Below are positions 13,772 to 20,834 of a stretch of 25,720 bases of DNA, piece by piece. Below the pieces are notes generated by a model that was not told where the DNA came from, did no database searches, and saw nothing but the letters and a program-made list of their open reading frames with translations. The translations under genes and the position numbers were made by a program. This DNA comes from an uncultured Bacilli bacterium (lineage in GTDB: Bacteria > Bacillota_I > Bacilli_A > RF39 > UBA660). The stretch is from positions 1 to 25,720 of the forward strand of contig CANRMZ010000001.1 of the NCBI GenBank assembly GCA_947631885.1. Reading direction: 5' to 3'. How positions within the stretch are numbered: position 1 is the stretch's first letter; each line of letters starts with the position of its first letter.

Positions 13772-14001
13772 TATTTTTTCTTCGTTCTTCTGCCTTTTCT
13801 AAAATGTTCTTTTGAGAAAATTTGTGCTTTTTCTTTAATCTCTTTACCCAGAGAAGTTAAGAACTTAGAGGCTTGAGAATTGCTCTTTAATTTCTTATTT
13901 GTTTTTCCCTTTTTATCAAGGTTCTTTTGTGTAACTACATAATGTTCTTTATATTTTTGATCCTTTAGTGGACTACTACCACCATGTAATCTCTTAGCCA
14001 T
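13771..14001 (-). CDS. Very basic 76-residue protein between Ro-like gene and ncRNA
   Basis: The start is at the ATG at 14001, which has GAGGAAAA six bases upstream; a longer frame from 14031 is less likely. The product MAKRLHGGSSPLKDQ... has about 30% Lys/Arg, ends RKGRRTKKK, and has little hydrophobic core, so it is probably a disordered RNA-binding protein. It overlaps the Ro-like gene by eight bases (coupled translation), and its stop touches the 5' hairpin of the ncRNA. A role in RNP assembly is inferred from charge and position. Confidence 0.6.
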   Translation of the reverse strand: MAKRLHGGSSPLKDQKYKEHYVVTQKNLDKKGKTNKKLKSNSQASKFLTSLGKEIKEKAQIFSKEHFRKGRRTKKK

Positions 14002-15316
14002 GATTTTCCTCATACTTCTTGTAATACTCATCTAAAAGAGTATTTAAAAATCTTTCTCCATCAAATCCAGCTTGTAGATATTTTAACATCATAGGCGAAT
14101 ATCCACTAATGTAAATATTTCCCATTTCATCTGTCTCGGGAACAGTCCTATTCTTTGCAAAATTCCACCAAACTATCTTAGTAGTATATCCTTTTTCTTT
14201 CCATAGTTTTTGTAATTCCTTTTTTGATTGATTAGAACCTATATCAAATTCCATATCAGATAACACAACTAAATATTCTGGCATCTCTTCTAATCCCTCT
14301 AATAACTTCATAACTTTACCAAAATCAGTATTGGAACAATCTCCTGTGTACATAGAAGTTAATTCTCTACTATATTTATTAGAATTTCCAAAACTCCAAC
14401 CTTTACATTTATTCATTTCATGAATAGTTATTAATTGAGGATTACTTGAAAAGCTAATCAATTGTCCGTTACAATATGTAGAACATTTTGATAAATAATG
14501 TGCTATAGATATTGCTTTACCAATACTATCATTACTGTCCCACATAGAACCACTTGTATCTAATATTGGAATACAATTTATTTTGATTTTCTCTAATTTA
14601 TCAAAGAATAAATCAGCATCTATTTTATCTCTGTTTCTATAAATATCATAGACGTTAGTAGTTGAAATATTTAATTTCTTTTCTCCTTTTTTAACGCTTT
14701 CTAAATACTTTTCAAAACGTACCCTTGTGTCTTCTCCTTTAGCAAATCTTGCATAGTATTTTACCATTGCTAAACTTGGAACTTGTTCAAATTTAATTTC
14801 ATTTGTTCTACATTCTGTTAGTTTCTTTTCAGTTGTTTCTACTTTAATTAGTTTACGATATTCTTTTTCTGAAAGTTTTAAATATTCACACAACGCTTTA
14901 GCAAGTTCTCTATTTGTACCTGTTAATCTTGGAAACCATTTTTTAGCTAACGCATTACCTTCTATAGCTCTCTTATACATGTAATCAACATATCGGTATA
15001 ATTGTTCAATATTGTTTGTTCCAGTAAGAAGTAAATCATCGAAACGACCACAATATTCAATATCTTCTGCATCAACTTCTGATAATCCTAATAATTTTCT
15101 TCCTAAGTCACGACGTCCTAATCCATTTCTTGGATCACGGATAAACATAGAAAACAATTTTTCCCTATCACTATTTCCAATATGTACTTCGTCTAAATGG
15201 TTTTCAAAATAAGAAGTCATAAACAAAATATCTAATAAATGATTTCCTGTTGTATTGTAGGATAAATCTCCATTTTCTGTTTTCTTTTTTGCAAATACTT
15301 TTTCTAATGCATTCAT
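13994..15316 (-). CDS. Ro60/TROVE-related vWA protein (DUF2828-like)
   Basis: A 440-residue protein in two parts. Residues 1-245 are helical, with family signatures ENGDLSYNTTGNHLLDILF (14-32) and FIRDPRNGLGRRDLGRKLL (58-76). Residues 248-440 are a vWA domain with a complete MIDAS: DTSGS (D253, S255, S257), the Thr in NTDFGKVMKLL and the Asp in LVVLSDMEFD. IVWWNFAKN and GYSPMMLKYLQAG follow, as in DUF2828. Ro60/Rsr proteins share this helical-repeat plus vWA plan; they bind Y RNAs and misfolded RNAs for quality control. At 440 residues it is shorter than typical Ro60 (about 530). It lies between tRNAs and a tRNA-mimic RNA, which supports RNA binding. Confidence 0.65.
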   Translation of the reverse strand: MNALEKVFAKKKTENGDLSYNTTGNHLLDILFMTSYFENHLDEVHIGNSDREKLFSMFIRDPRNGLGRRDLGRKLLGLSEVDAEDIEYCGRFDDLLLTGTNNIEQLYRYVDYMYKRAIEGNALAKKWFPRLTGTNRELAKALCEYLKLSEKEYRKLIKVETTEKKLTECRTNEIKFEQVPSLAMVKYYARFAKGEDTRVRFEKYLESVKKGEKKLNISTTNVYDIYRNRDKIDADLFFDKLEKIKINCIPILDTSGSMWDSNDSIGKAISIAHYLSKCSTYCNGQLISFSSNPQLITIHEMNKCKGWSFGNSNKYSRELTSMYTGDCSNTDFGKVMKLLEGLEEMPEYLVVLSDMEFDIGSNQSKKELQKLWKEKGYTTKIVWWNFAKNRTVPETDEMGNIYISGYSPMMLKYLQAGFDGERFLNTLLDEYYKKYEENHG

Positions 15317-15345
15317 TATTTCTTTTCCTAACTGTTTTCTTCTAT

Positions 15346-15422
15346 TGGTTGCTGATAATGGGCTCGAACCATTAAAATGTAAGCTCCAAGGGCTTATGTG
15401 TTACCAATTTCACCAATCAGCA
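15346..15422 (-). tRNA. tRNA, Gln-like (anticodon TTG), with unusual C33
   Basis: A cloverleaf fits: acceptor TGCTGAT/ATCAGCA, D-arm GTG/CAC, anticodon stem TAAGC/GCTTA, T-arm AATGG-TTCGAGC-CCATT, discriminator A, encoded CCA. The seven-base loop CCTTGGA places TTG at 34-36 (glutamine), but position 33 is C instead of the near-universal U. The D-arm (GGTGAAATTGGTAACAC) looks leucine-like. Isotype is therefore uncertain. Confidence 0.75.
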
Positions 15423-15423
15423 A

Positions 15424-15500
15424 TGGTTACACCGACAGGATTTGAACCTGCAACCTCATGTTCCCAAAACACGTGTTCTGCCAAATTGAACTACGGCATA
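15424..15500 (-). tRNA. tRNA-Pro (TGG)
   Basis: Acceptor TATGCCG/CGGTGTA (two wobble pairs), D-arm GTTC/GAAC, anticodon arm CGTGT-TTTGGGA-ACATG with anticodon TGG, T-arm GCAGG-TTCAAAT-CCTGT, discriminator A and encoded CCA. One base separates it from the preceding tRNA gene. Confidence 0.9.
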
Positions 15501-15504
15501 ATGT

Positions 15505-15579
15505 TGGTTTCAGGGATGGGATTTGAACCCACATAGAACAGATAATGAGTCTGCCGAGTTACCAATACTCTACCCTGAT
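15505..15579 (-). tRNA. tRNA-Met (CAT), possibly tRNA-Ile2
   Basis: D-arm GAGT/ACTC, anticodon arm GCAGA-CTCATTA-TCTGT with anticodon CAT, T-arm GTGGG-TTCAAAT-CCCAT, 3' strand CCCTGAA, discriminator A, encoded CCA. The first acceptor pair is an A-A mismatch; the other six pair. An elongator Met or a lysidine-modified Ile tRNA cannot be told apart by eye. Confidence 0.85.
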
Positions 15580-15618
15580 ATATAGAAAGGAGGTTTGATG
15601 GCAAGAAATTCGATATTC

Positions 15619-16011
15619 TTATAATTCTATATAATTGTTTTTTCTTAAACTAGCCATCTTCCTTGCAACCTCTCTCACATTTTCACACAAGCCATTTTCC
15701 CAAGCATGTTTTATATTGTCTTTACAAGAACACCACTCTAAATTATACCAATGATTATCATCTTTATTTCCATTAACATGATTCACTTGAGGCAAATGAT
15801 TTGGATTAGGTATAAATGCTTGTGCTACTAATCTGTGAATTTTGTATGAATGTCTAATGCCATTTTTTGACAATATAACAATGTGATACCCCTTTGGATT
15901 ACGACCGTGTTTCATATTCTTCCAATTTAAATGGACACTTTTAATATTTCCATAATTTGAAACTTTATATAAACCCTCAAAACCAGAAATATCTTTCCAT
16001 TTTTCTAACAT
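15619..16011 (-). CDS. NUMOD4-HNH homing-type endonuclease
   Basis: This 130-residue protein starts with the NUMOD4 motif (WKDISGFEGLYKVSNYGNIKS), followed by the HNH_3 core: HRLVAQAFIPNP, then VNHVNGNKDDNHWYNLEWCS and NIKHAW. Such proteins are free-standing or intron-encoded homing endonucleases, frequent in phages and often inserted beside tRNA or replication genes. Here it stands just upstream of the tRNA group. A short linker with the tag-like basic C-terminus follows the HNH region, with no long DNA-binding tail. Confidence 0.85.
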   Translation of the reverse strand: MLEKWKDISGFEGLYKVSNYGNIKSVHLNWKNMKHGRNPKGYHIVILSKNGIRHSYKIHRLVAQAFIPNPNHLPQVNHVNGNKDDNHWYNLEWCSCKDNIKHAWENGLCENVREVARKMASLRKNNYIEL

Positions 16012-16066
16012 TCATACTCCTTATTTATCTCTATTGACAACCAAAGAATATCACCATATAAGCTCC

Positions 16067-16423
16067 CTATTCACTCTCTTTTTTATAATTTTCTATTATT
16101 TTTTTCAAATTTCTATAATAAAGCCATATTTTAGAAGTCGAAACGGGTTTTTTATCTTGTAAATAATTTTCTTCTGCTACTTTTTCCACTGCTTTTGTAA
16201 CTGACAACCCGTTATTAATATATTTATACAAACGAAGTTCGATAGATGATCCAAGATGTTCTAGAATGTGTTCATAGTTTGATAAATATTTATGAATTTC
16301 TTCTAATTTTAGTTGAAAAGATGTATTTTGTGTTCTTTCGTATTCCTTTTCATAAAACTGTTTTAATTGTTTTAGCTCTTCAATAGTCCAAACTACATCT
16401 TTCGTTGCTTCATTATTACTCAA
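16067..16423 (-). CDS. Hypothetical helical 118-residue protein
   Basis: Long charged helices (WTIEELKQLKQFYEKEYERTQN...) and a C-terminal segment SVTKAVEKVAEENYLQDKKPVSTSKIWLYYRNLK that could be a helix-turn-helix-like pair. It overlaps the SSB-like gene by eight bases. Probably a DNA-associated accessory protein; no family is recognised. Confidence 0.5.
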   Translation of the reverse strand: MSNNEATKDVVWTIEELKQLKQFYEKEYERTQNTSFQLKLEEIHKYLSNYEHILEHLGSSIELRLYKYINNGLSVTKAVEKVAEENYLQDKKPVSTSKIWLYYRNLKKIIENYKKESE

Positions 16424-16775
16424 AAGGTAAATCCGAATCGTTAATCTCTATATCCGAATCTCCTAAAATATCATTCAAATCAATTTCTTCTGTTGAATTA
16501 TCCTCTGCCACATCATCAACAATTTCAAATTCATTAATAAAGATGTACCAATTAGTTTTATTATCTTCATTTTTATAAAAACTTAACCAAGCATCTTTAA
16601 TAAGAATTTTTGTTTTATTGTGAATTTCGACGTCTTTTTTAAATTGGCAATTCATGTACGCATTTTGCCATTCTCCATTTACATCTTTCTTGCCAATACC
16701 AATGGAATAATATCTTTTTCCTTCATATTCATTAGCAAACACCATAGTTGGCTTTTCTTCTATAAACTTTGCCAT
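16416..16775 (-). CDS. Phage SSB-like protein with acidic DLPF tip
   Basis: A 119-residue protein with a strand-rich core (KRYYSIGIGKKDVNGEWQNAYMNCQFKKDVEIHNKTKILIKDAWLSFYKN...) followed by an acidic, low-complexity linker and a C-terminus NDSDLPFE. That end closely resembles the DDDLPF tip that SSB proteins use to recruit replication and repair factors. The core is not a standard SSB OB sequence, so it is a divergent functional analogue. AAAGGAG lies upstream. It is in the replication operon, unlike the tip-less SSB at 8854-9189. Confidence 0.65.
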   Translation of the reverse strand: MAKFIEEKPTMVFANEYEGKRYYSIGIGKKDVNGEWQNAYMNCQFKKDVEIHNKTKILIKDAWLSFYKNEDNKTNWYIFINEFEIVDDVAEDNSTEEIDLNDILGDSDIEINDSDLPFE

Positions 16776-17271
16776 ATTTCTTTTCTCCTTTATCTATCTT
16801 TTTAATCTCTATTTCTAATCCAAATGTTGTGTTCTTGTTTAGATTCACTTTTCCATTCGCTTTTAACAATTCATAATCTCTTTGTTCCAAGCATACAGCA
16901 TCTGGATATTTTCCGCCCTCTTCTAATAAAATGATTTCTGCTTTTATATGAGGGTTATCATCTTTTAATTCTTCTATTTTTCTTTCAATGCTTGCATAAT
17001 TACGATAAATTTTGTGCTCTCTTTTTCCTTCAATTTCTAATGCAAGTTTTGGTCCACTAAATTTTTCTGTGTAATTCACAATCCGCATTGCTAAATCGTT
17101 GACGTCATTACCGATATATACTAATTCATATTCTGAATCAGGGTTTGCTTTTTGCAATTCTTGTATTTTCTTTTCTGCTAATTTTTTAGAGTTGGAAAAT
17201 ATATTTAAATATTTTCCGTTCCCTATAATGTTAAAATTGTGATGTTCGATAAAAATAGTTGTTTTACTCAT
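16732..17271 (-). CDS. Hypothetical 179-residue protein
   Basis: Repeating beta-alpha units appear twice: residues about 20-55 (SNSKKLAEKKIQELQKANPDSEYELVYI) and about 85-118 (ASIERKIEELKDDNPHIKAEIILLEEG). This suggests an internal duplication. The C-terminal 30 residues are basic. It overlaps the start of the SSB-like gene by 44 bases, longer than usual here. No family is recognised. Confidence 0.55.
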   Translation of the reverse strand: MSKTTIFIEHHNFNIIGNGKYLNIFSNSKKLAEKKIQELQKANPDSEYELVYIGNDVNDLAMRIVNYTEKFSGPKLALEIEGKREHKIYRNYASIERKIEELKDDNPHIKAEIILLEEGGKYPDAVCLEQRDYELLKANGKVNLNKNTTFGLEIEIKKIDKGEKKYGKVYRRKANYGVC

Positions 17272-17272
17272 G

Positions 17273-17908
17273 TTACACCTTTTCTATGTTTTTTGGTTTT
17301 ACATAACCTGGAATACTATCTTCGTTTTTAATTACAATATTATAATCAACATACTGTAAAATATTTGCTATTTGGTAAATCTCTCCAATTTCAAAAGCAT
17401 TAGTATATCCATGACTTAATAAACGAACTTTATCGCCTATTTTAAAATCTTTTTTCTTTGGAAGTTCTATCTTTTTTTTATTTTGATTATGAATACTATC
17501 AATTAATTTAGACATTATTTTATGTGCTTGAGTTTTTGTTAAACCACTGTTCTTTTCGAAAAATGCCCATAATATAGCCATTTCTGGACTATCTGTTTGA
17601 TTTTCTCCTAATTTAACAATGGTTTTCGTATCATCTTCCCAAAATATAACAGTAGTTTCCTTGTTACGAACAATACGTGCGATGTTTGCTAAATATTCTG
17701 GTTTATTAATATCTTCAAACATTTCATCTGTCCAATTATAATCATATTCCACTATACGATATACCCCCTCATCGCGAACTGACTCTATCGTTACCTTTTT
17801 CCCACATAATCTTTCCATATCGTCAGCGAATAGTTGACCGCCATAATACGCACCTACAACTAAATCTTTTCTAACTCTTACTTTATCTCCTACTTTATAT
17901 TTTCCCAT
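17273..17908 (-). CDS. Phage protein with two KOW/SH3-like domains
   Basis: A 211-residue protein with a barrel-like N-terminus (GKYKVGDKVRVRKDL...WTDEMFED) and a second copy near residues 150-205 (DFKIGDKVRLLSHGYTNAFEIGEIYQI). Between them is a helical segment (about 95-145). This two-barrel architecture is common among uncharacterised Firmicutes phage proteins. It follows the nuclease gene with a two-base gap. Function unknown. Confidence 0.6.
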   Translation of the reverse strand: MGKYKVGDKVRVRKDLVVGAYYGGQLFADDMERLCGKKVTIESVRDEGVYRIVEYDYNWTDEMFEDINKPEYLANIARIVRNKETTVIFWEDDTKTIVKLGENQTDSPEMAILWAFFEKNSGLTKTQAHKIMSKLIDSIHNQNKKKIELPKKKDFKIGDKVRLLSHGYTNAFEIGEIYQIANILQYVDYNIVIKNEDSIPGYVKPKNIEKV

Positions 17909-17910
17909 AA

Positions 17911-18798
17911 TTATTTCTCCTCTTCTTCTTTCTCTACAATCTCTTTATAAAAATCGCAAAACTTACAGACACTGCAATATTCCATACATTTACGATTTTC
18001 TCCTTCTCTTTTTTCTATTTCATATGCGCCTTGATAATCTTTTTCTAAATTATTTAAGTGCTTTTGTGCTTCTTCTAAGGTGTCATGTATTTTGCTTGCA
18101 CGTTTATTATCTTTTTTCTTAATAGCATACTTATCGCCTGTATTATATCTTTCTTCTGGTGTACATAAAGGTAAATCTTTATCTGACATTTTTTCTAATT
18201 CGATAATTCTATCAAATCTTGCAAGAATCATTTTTTCTACTTCTTTAGGAGTTCCTAAATTAAAATTTACAACCTTACAAGCAAATTTTGGATAATCCTT
18301 TTCTGTTTGTGCTTTTAATCTGTTCCAATCCTTCAAAATAGCAATAATTCTTCCTTTTTTTCTCCACTTGCCATCTTTTTTATAAGCAAGATATGCTCCC
18401 ATTTGCAATTGTTTTTTCCACTTATCATAATCGCTTTTGAATATTAAAGTGAATGCCTTGCACGTTTTATAATCATCTAAATATGTATCGTCATAGTGGT
18501 CTATTATTCCACTAAGCGTATATCCATTCTCAAATGTATATTCCAAATGGTCTTCAACATGTTCATTTTCTAATAAATCTATATGTTCTAATTCAAAATG
18601 AGTTTTCGTACCTAATAGGGCGAATATTAAATCAGTCACATCTTGCTCTATTTCATCATTATGCCTACGTTTTAACATAATCACTCTATCTGGATCTAAC
18701 AATGATGTTATAGAATATCTTTTATCACGATAAGTATATTCTTTTTCTATTGCTCTTTTTAGCATAGAAGGTAAATGATGTTTATTAGTTATTATCAT
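17911..18798 (-). CDS. PD-(D/E)XK nuclease, Cas4/RecB-like
   Basis: A 295-residue protein with the PD-(D/E)XK core: GIIDHYDDTYLDDYKTCKA at about residues 97-115, giving D100 and D109-Y-K111 as catalytic residues, then a helix with QLQMGAYLAY (the Cas4/RecB QhxxY motif). The C-terminal cysteines (CMEYCSVCKFC) are typical of the Fe-S or zinc cluster in Cas4/AddB-type exonucleases. It probably resects DNA ends for the Rad52-type annealing protein encoded upstream, as in phage recombination pairs. ATGA overlap with the preceding gene. Confidence 0.8.
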   Translation of the reverse strand: MIITNKHHLPSMLKRAIEKEYTYRDKRYSITSLLDPDRVIMLKRRHNDEIEQDVTDLIFALLGTKTHFELEHIDLLENEHVEDHLEYTFENGYTLSGIIDHYDDTYLDDYKTCKAFTLIFKSDYDKWKKQLQMGAYLAYKKDGKWRKKGRIIAILKDWNRLKAQTEKDYPKFACKVVNFNLGTPKEVEKMILARFDRIIELEKMSDKDLPLCTPEERYNTGDKYAIKKKDNKRASKIHDTLEEAQKHLNNLEKDYQGAYEIEKREGENRKCMEYCSVCKFCDFYKEIVEKEEEEK

Positions 18799-18941
18799 TT
18801 GTTCTCCTCAAGAATATCTATTATTAAAAATATCACAATAAAGACTAATGCTAAGGGAAGTACGATTTCCATAAATGCCACCACGAACAAAGCAATTAAT
18901 ACAATAGCAATCAATACTACTATGCCAACTACTAAATTCAT
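18795..18941 (-). CDS. 48-residue hydrophobic membrane peptide
   Basis: The start (18941) has AAAGAGG upstream and ATGA overlaps at both ends. The product has two membrane segments (about 3-22 and 25-43) with one buried glutamate and an acidic tail (LEENK). It follows the second tiny membrane gene directly. No family is recognised. Confidence 0.5.
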   Translation of the reverse strand: MNLVVGIVVLIAIVLIALFVVAFMEIVLPLALVFIVIFLIIDILEENK

Positions 18942-19057
18942 AAATCCTCTTTAATCATTTTATATAAAGCATACAGTCCAAAACAAGCTGTAGCAATTAT
19001 TGCAATAATCATCAAAATCCCAATAATAATCATCAAAATATCAAAAATTAAGTTCAT
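18938..19057 (-). CDS. 39-residue membrane peptide
   Basis: Shares TAATG with the lipoprotein stop upstream and ATGA with the next gene. One membrane segment of about 25 residues (LMIIIGILMIIAIIATACFG) and a basic/polar end (YKMIKEDL). Together with the lipoprotein and the 48-residue peptide it forms a small membrane-protein block. No family is recognised. Confidence 0.5.
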   Translation of the reverse strand: MNLIFDILMIIIGILMIIAIIATACFGLYALYKMIKEDL

Positions 19058-19398
19058 TATTTTGCTCCTATTTCTTCTATTTCATTTATGTTTTGATATT
19101 CACTAAAATAAGGTAGTCTATAGCCTGTAACTTTTATTTTATATTTTTTACCAATTTCTAATTTTGCATAAATATCAGAACTATTAAATTTTCCTTTAAA
19201 TAATAAATCACTAATTTTATAAACCGTGTCATCACAGGATACTAAGTATTCACTATCACTGCTATAATTTTTTACCCATTTGTCTTTTACAGTACATTCA
19301 ATAGTTTGCTCATTCATATATCCAACACAACCTGTACATGATATCAGAATTAGTAATGATAAAGCGACGATGCCAAGTAAACTATATTTTGTTCTCAT
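19057..19398 (-). CDS. Putative lipoprotein, DUF1523-like
   Basis: A 113-residue protein with an N-terminal signal (MRTKYSLLGIVALSLLILISC) and lipobox LISC, so cleavage before Cys21 and lipidation are likely. The exported part contains LLFKGKFNSSDIYAKLEIGKKYKIKVTGYRLPYFSEYQNI, which resembles the uncharacterised DUF1523 family as I recall it. The cysteines in TIEC and VSC may pair outside the cell. A surface role, such as superinfection exclusion, would fit a phage lipoprotein but is not shown. TAATG overlap with the Rad52-like gene. Confidence 0.6.
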   Translation of the reverse strand: MRTKYSLLGIVALSLLILISCTGCVGYMNEQTIECTVKDKWVKNYSSDSEYLVSCDDTVYKISDLLFKGKFNSSDIYAKLEIGKKYKIKVTGYRLPYFSEYQNINEIEEIGAK

Positions 19399-20087
19399 TA
19401 TTTTCCATTCCCTTCTAATTGTTTAATTAAAGATTGTGCTTTCTCTGTTGTTAATTCTTCTAATTTTGTAACTTTTAATTTATCAAGTAAAGCTTGTCTT
19501 TTATCATCGAATATTCCTCGTAAAAGCAATAATTCACTAATTTTATCAACTTGTTCTTTTGTTGCTAATGATGTGACATTAGATTTTTTTGTTGTCTTGC
19601 TTTTAGGATATTCATATACAACATTTCCTTTGGAATCAATGATTGATAAAGATTTAATATTGTTATTTTCATATTCTATGGATTTTACGCTATAACGTTC
19701 TTTTTTTAATTCATCTGCTTTTCCAGATAAGAATATTTGTGGTGATGTATATAATTCTCTACCAATACCCCAATTGACACAAGCCCGTTTAAAGGAATCA
19801 CTTGCTTCGCCTTTTTCAGCTTCTGTATTGCTTTCCTTACCAGCATCCCATTTAGTAACCCATTGTCTAATGTCTTCATTGTATATAGAAACTCCTGCAT
19901 ATAAGTTGCCTTTTAACTCTTTATGATCTCTTTGCCAATTTCCTTTTCCAACAGTTTCGTCAAGAATATCCATATCAACTCTAGCATTCTTATAAAGTAA
20001 TAAAGTTATATACGCATTATTTTTGCCAACCGTTCCAACTCTTACATCGATTTCGTCAGCCTTTAATTTTCTAAAATTAAGATTCAT
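19398..20087 (-). CDS. Rad52/Rad22-family single-strand annealing protein
   Basis: A 229-residue protein whose first 120 residues match phage Rad52-like annealing proteins: GKGNWQRDHKELKGNLYAGVSIYN, then TKWDAGKESNTEAEKGEASDSFKRACVNWGIGRELYTSPQIF. These oligomerise on single strands and anneal complementary DNA during recombination-dependent replication. The C-terminal region (about 170-229) resembles a helical domain common in these proteins (ATKEQVDKISELL...). It is paired in the operon with the nuclease at 17911-18798. Eleven-base overlap with the upstream gene. Confidence 0.85.
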   Translation of the reverse strand: MNLNFRKLKADEIDVRVGTVGKNNAYITLLLYKNARVDMDILDETVGKGNWQRDHKELKGNLYAGVSIYNEDIRQWVTKWDAGKESNTEAEKGEASDSFKRACVNWGIGRELYTSPQIFLSGKADELKKERYSVKSIEYENNNIKSLSIIDSKGNVVYEYPKSKTTKKSNVTSLATKEQVDKISELLLLRGIFDDKRQALLDKLKVTKLEELTTEKAQSLIKQLEGNGK

Positions 20088-20598
20088 TTTTTTCTCCTCT
20101 AACTCTTAATTTACCTTTTTCTATACCGAGCTTTTCTTCTAATTCTTCAACAGTCATTTCTACTGTTTCACTTTCCTGTCTTTCCCATATGGTTTCCAAC
20201 TTAACGGGACGTTCTACTTTGACTATGTCATTTTGACTACATCCATCGCCATCTTTTAAATTATCATCTAAGCCGTATAAACCAACAGTATTGCCAATTA
20301 ATCTGCCATTGTGATACACAGAAATATCTCCTTCTCCATCTGTTACAATATCTCCTTCTTGTAAATAAGCTTTTGTAAAATGGTCATAAACAATGTTTTC
20401 TATATCATCATAATTTAAAAACCAAACATTATCTCCATATTTTCTTTTAACATAAAAGCCATTGGTAAAAATATCTTGTACTTTCACAATTGTTCCCATT
20501 AAATAATCCATTTCTCCAAAGTAATTCCAACCTTCACCACGTCTATTTTTTATTTTAACTTTCATTCCTGGTTTAATATTTTCTTTACTAAATTCCAT
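20077..20598 (-). CDS. SH3-like phage protein, 173 residues
   Basis: The N-terminus has a barrel-like pattern (IKPGMKVKIKNRRGEGWNYFGEMDYLMGTIVKV) and a second part about residues 75-110 (LQEGDIVTDGEGDISVYHNGRLIG). The C-terminus is charged. Similar small barrels occur in other products of this phage, suggesting a family of related accessory proteins. No specific role is known. Confidence 0.55.
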   Translation of the reverse strand: MEFSKENIKPGMKVKIKNRRGEGWNYFGEMDYLMGTIVKVQDIFTNGFYVKRKYGDNVWFLNYDDIENIVYDHFTKAYLQEGDIVTDGEGDISVYHNGRLIGNTVGLYGLDDNLKDGDGCSQNDIVKVERPVKLETIWERQESETVEMTVEELEEKLGIEKGKLRVRGEKNES

Positions 20599-20600
20599 AA

Positions 20601-20834
20601 TTATTTTGTTCCTTTCATTTTCTTTTTTAAATCTTTTACTTTCGCTTTTTCTTTCTCATAATCACTTTTAAATGATTCTTTTTCAAATTTTTCTAATTCT
20701 AATTGAGATTCTAACTCTTTGATTTTAGTATTTCTCAAATCAATGTCTTCTTCAAGTTCCAAAACTTTTGTATTCAATTCCTTAATTCTTTGTTGTAATT
20801 CGTTTTTGCTTTTAAAAAAATTTCTAATTTTCAT
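20601..20834 (-). CDS. Small coiled-coil protein, 77 residues
   Basis: Almost the whole protein (about residues 10-75) is one charged heptad helix (LNTKVLELEEDIDLRNTKIKELESQLELEKF...). It is likely a dimeric or trimeric scaffold. It overlaps the upstream gene by 11 bases and lies two bases before the next start. No family is recognised. Confidence 0.5.
   Translation of the reverse strand: MKIRNFFKSKNELQQRIKELNTKVLELEEDIDLRNTKIKELESQLELEKFEKESFKSDYEKEKAKVKDLKKKMKGTK

Noticed and set aside
15588..15621. Perfect AAGGAGG followed by an ATG with an eight-codon plus-strand frame
   Set aside because: It lies between minus-strand tRNAs and the HNH gene, with no promoter; probably chance.
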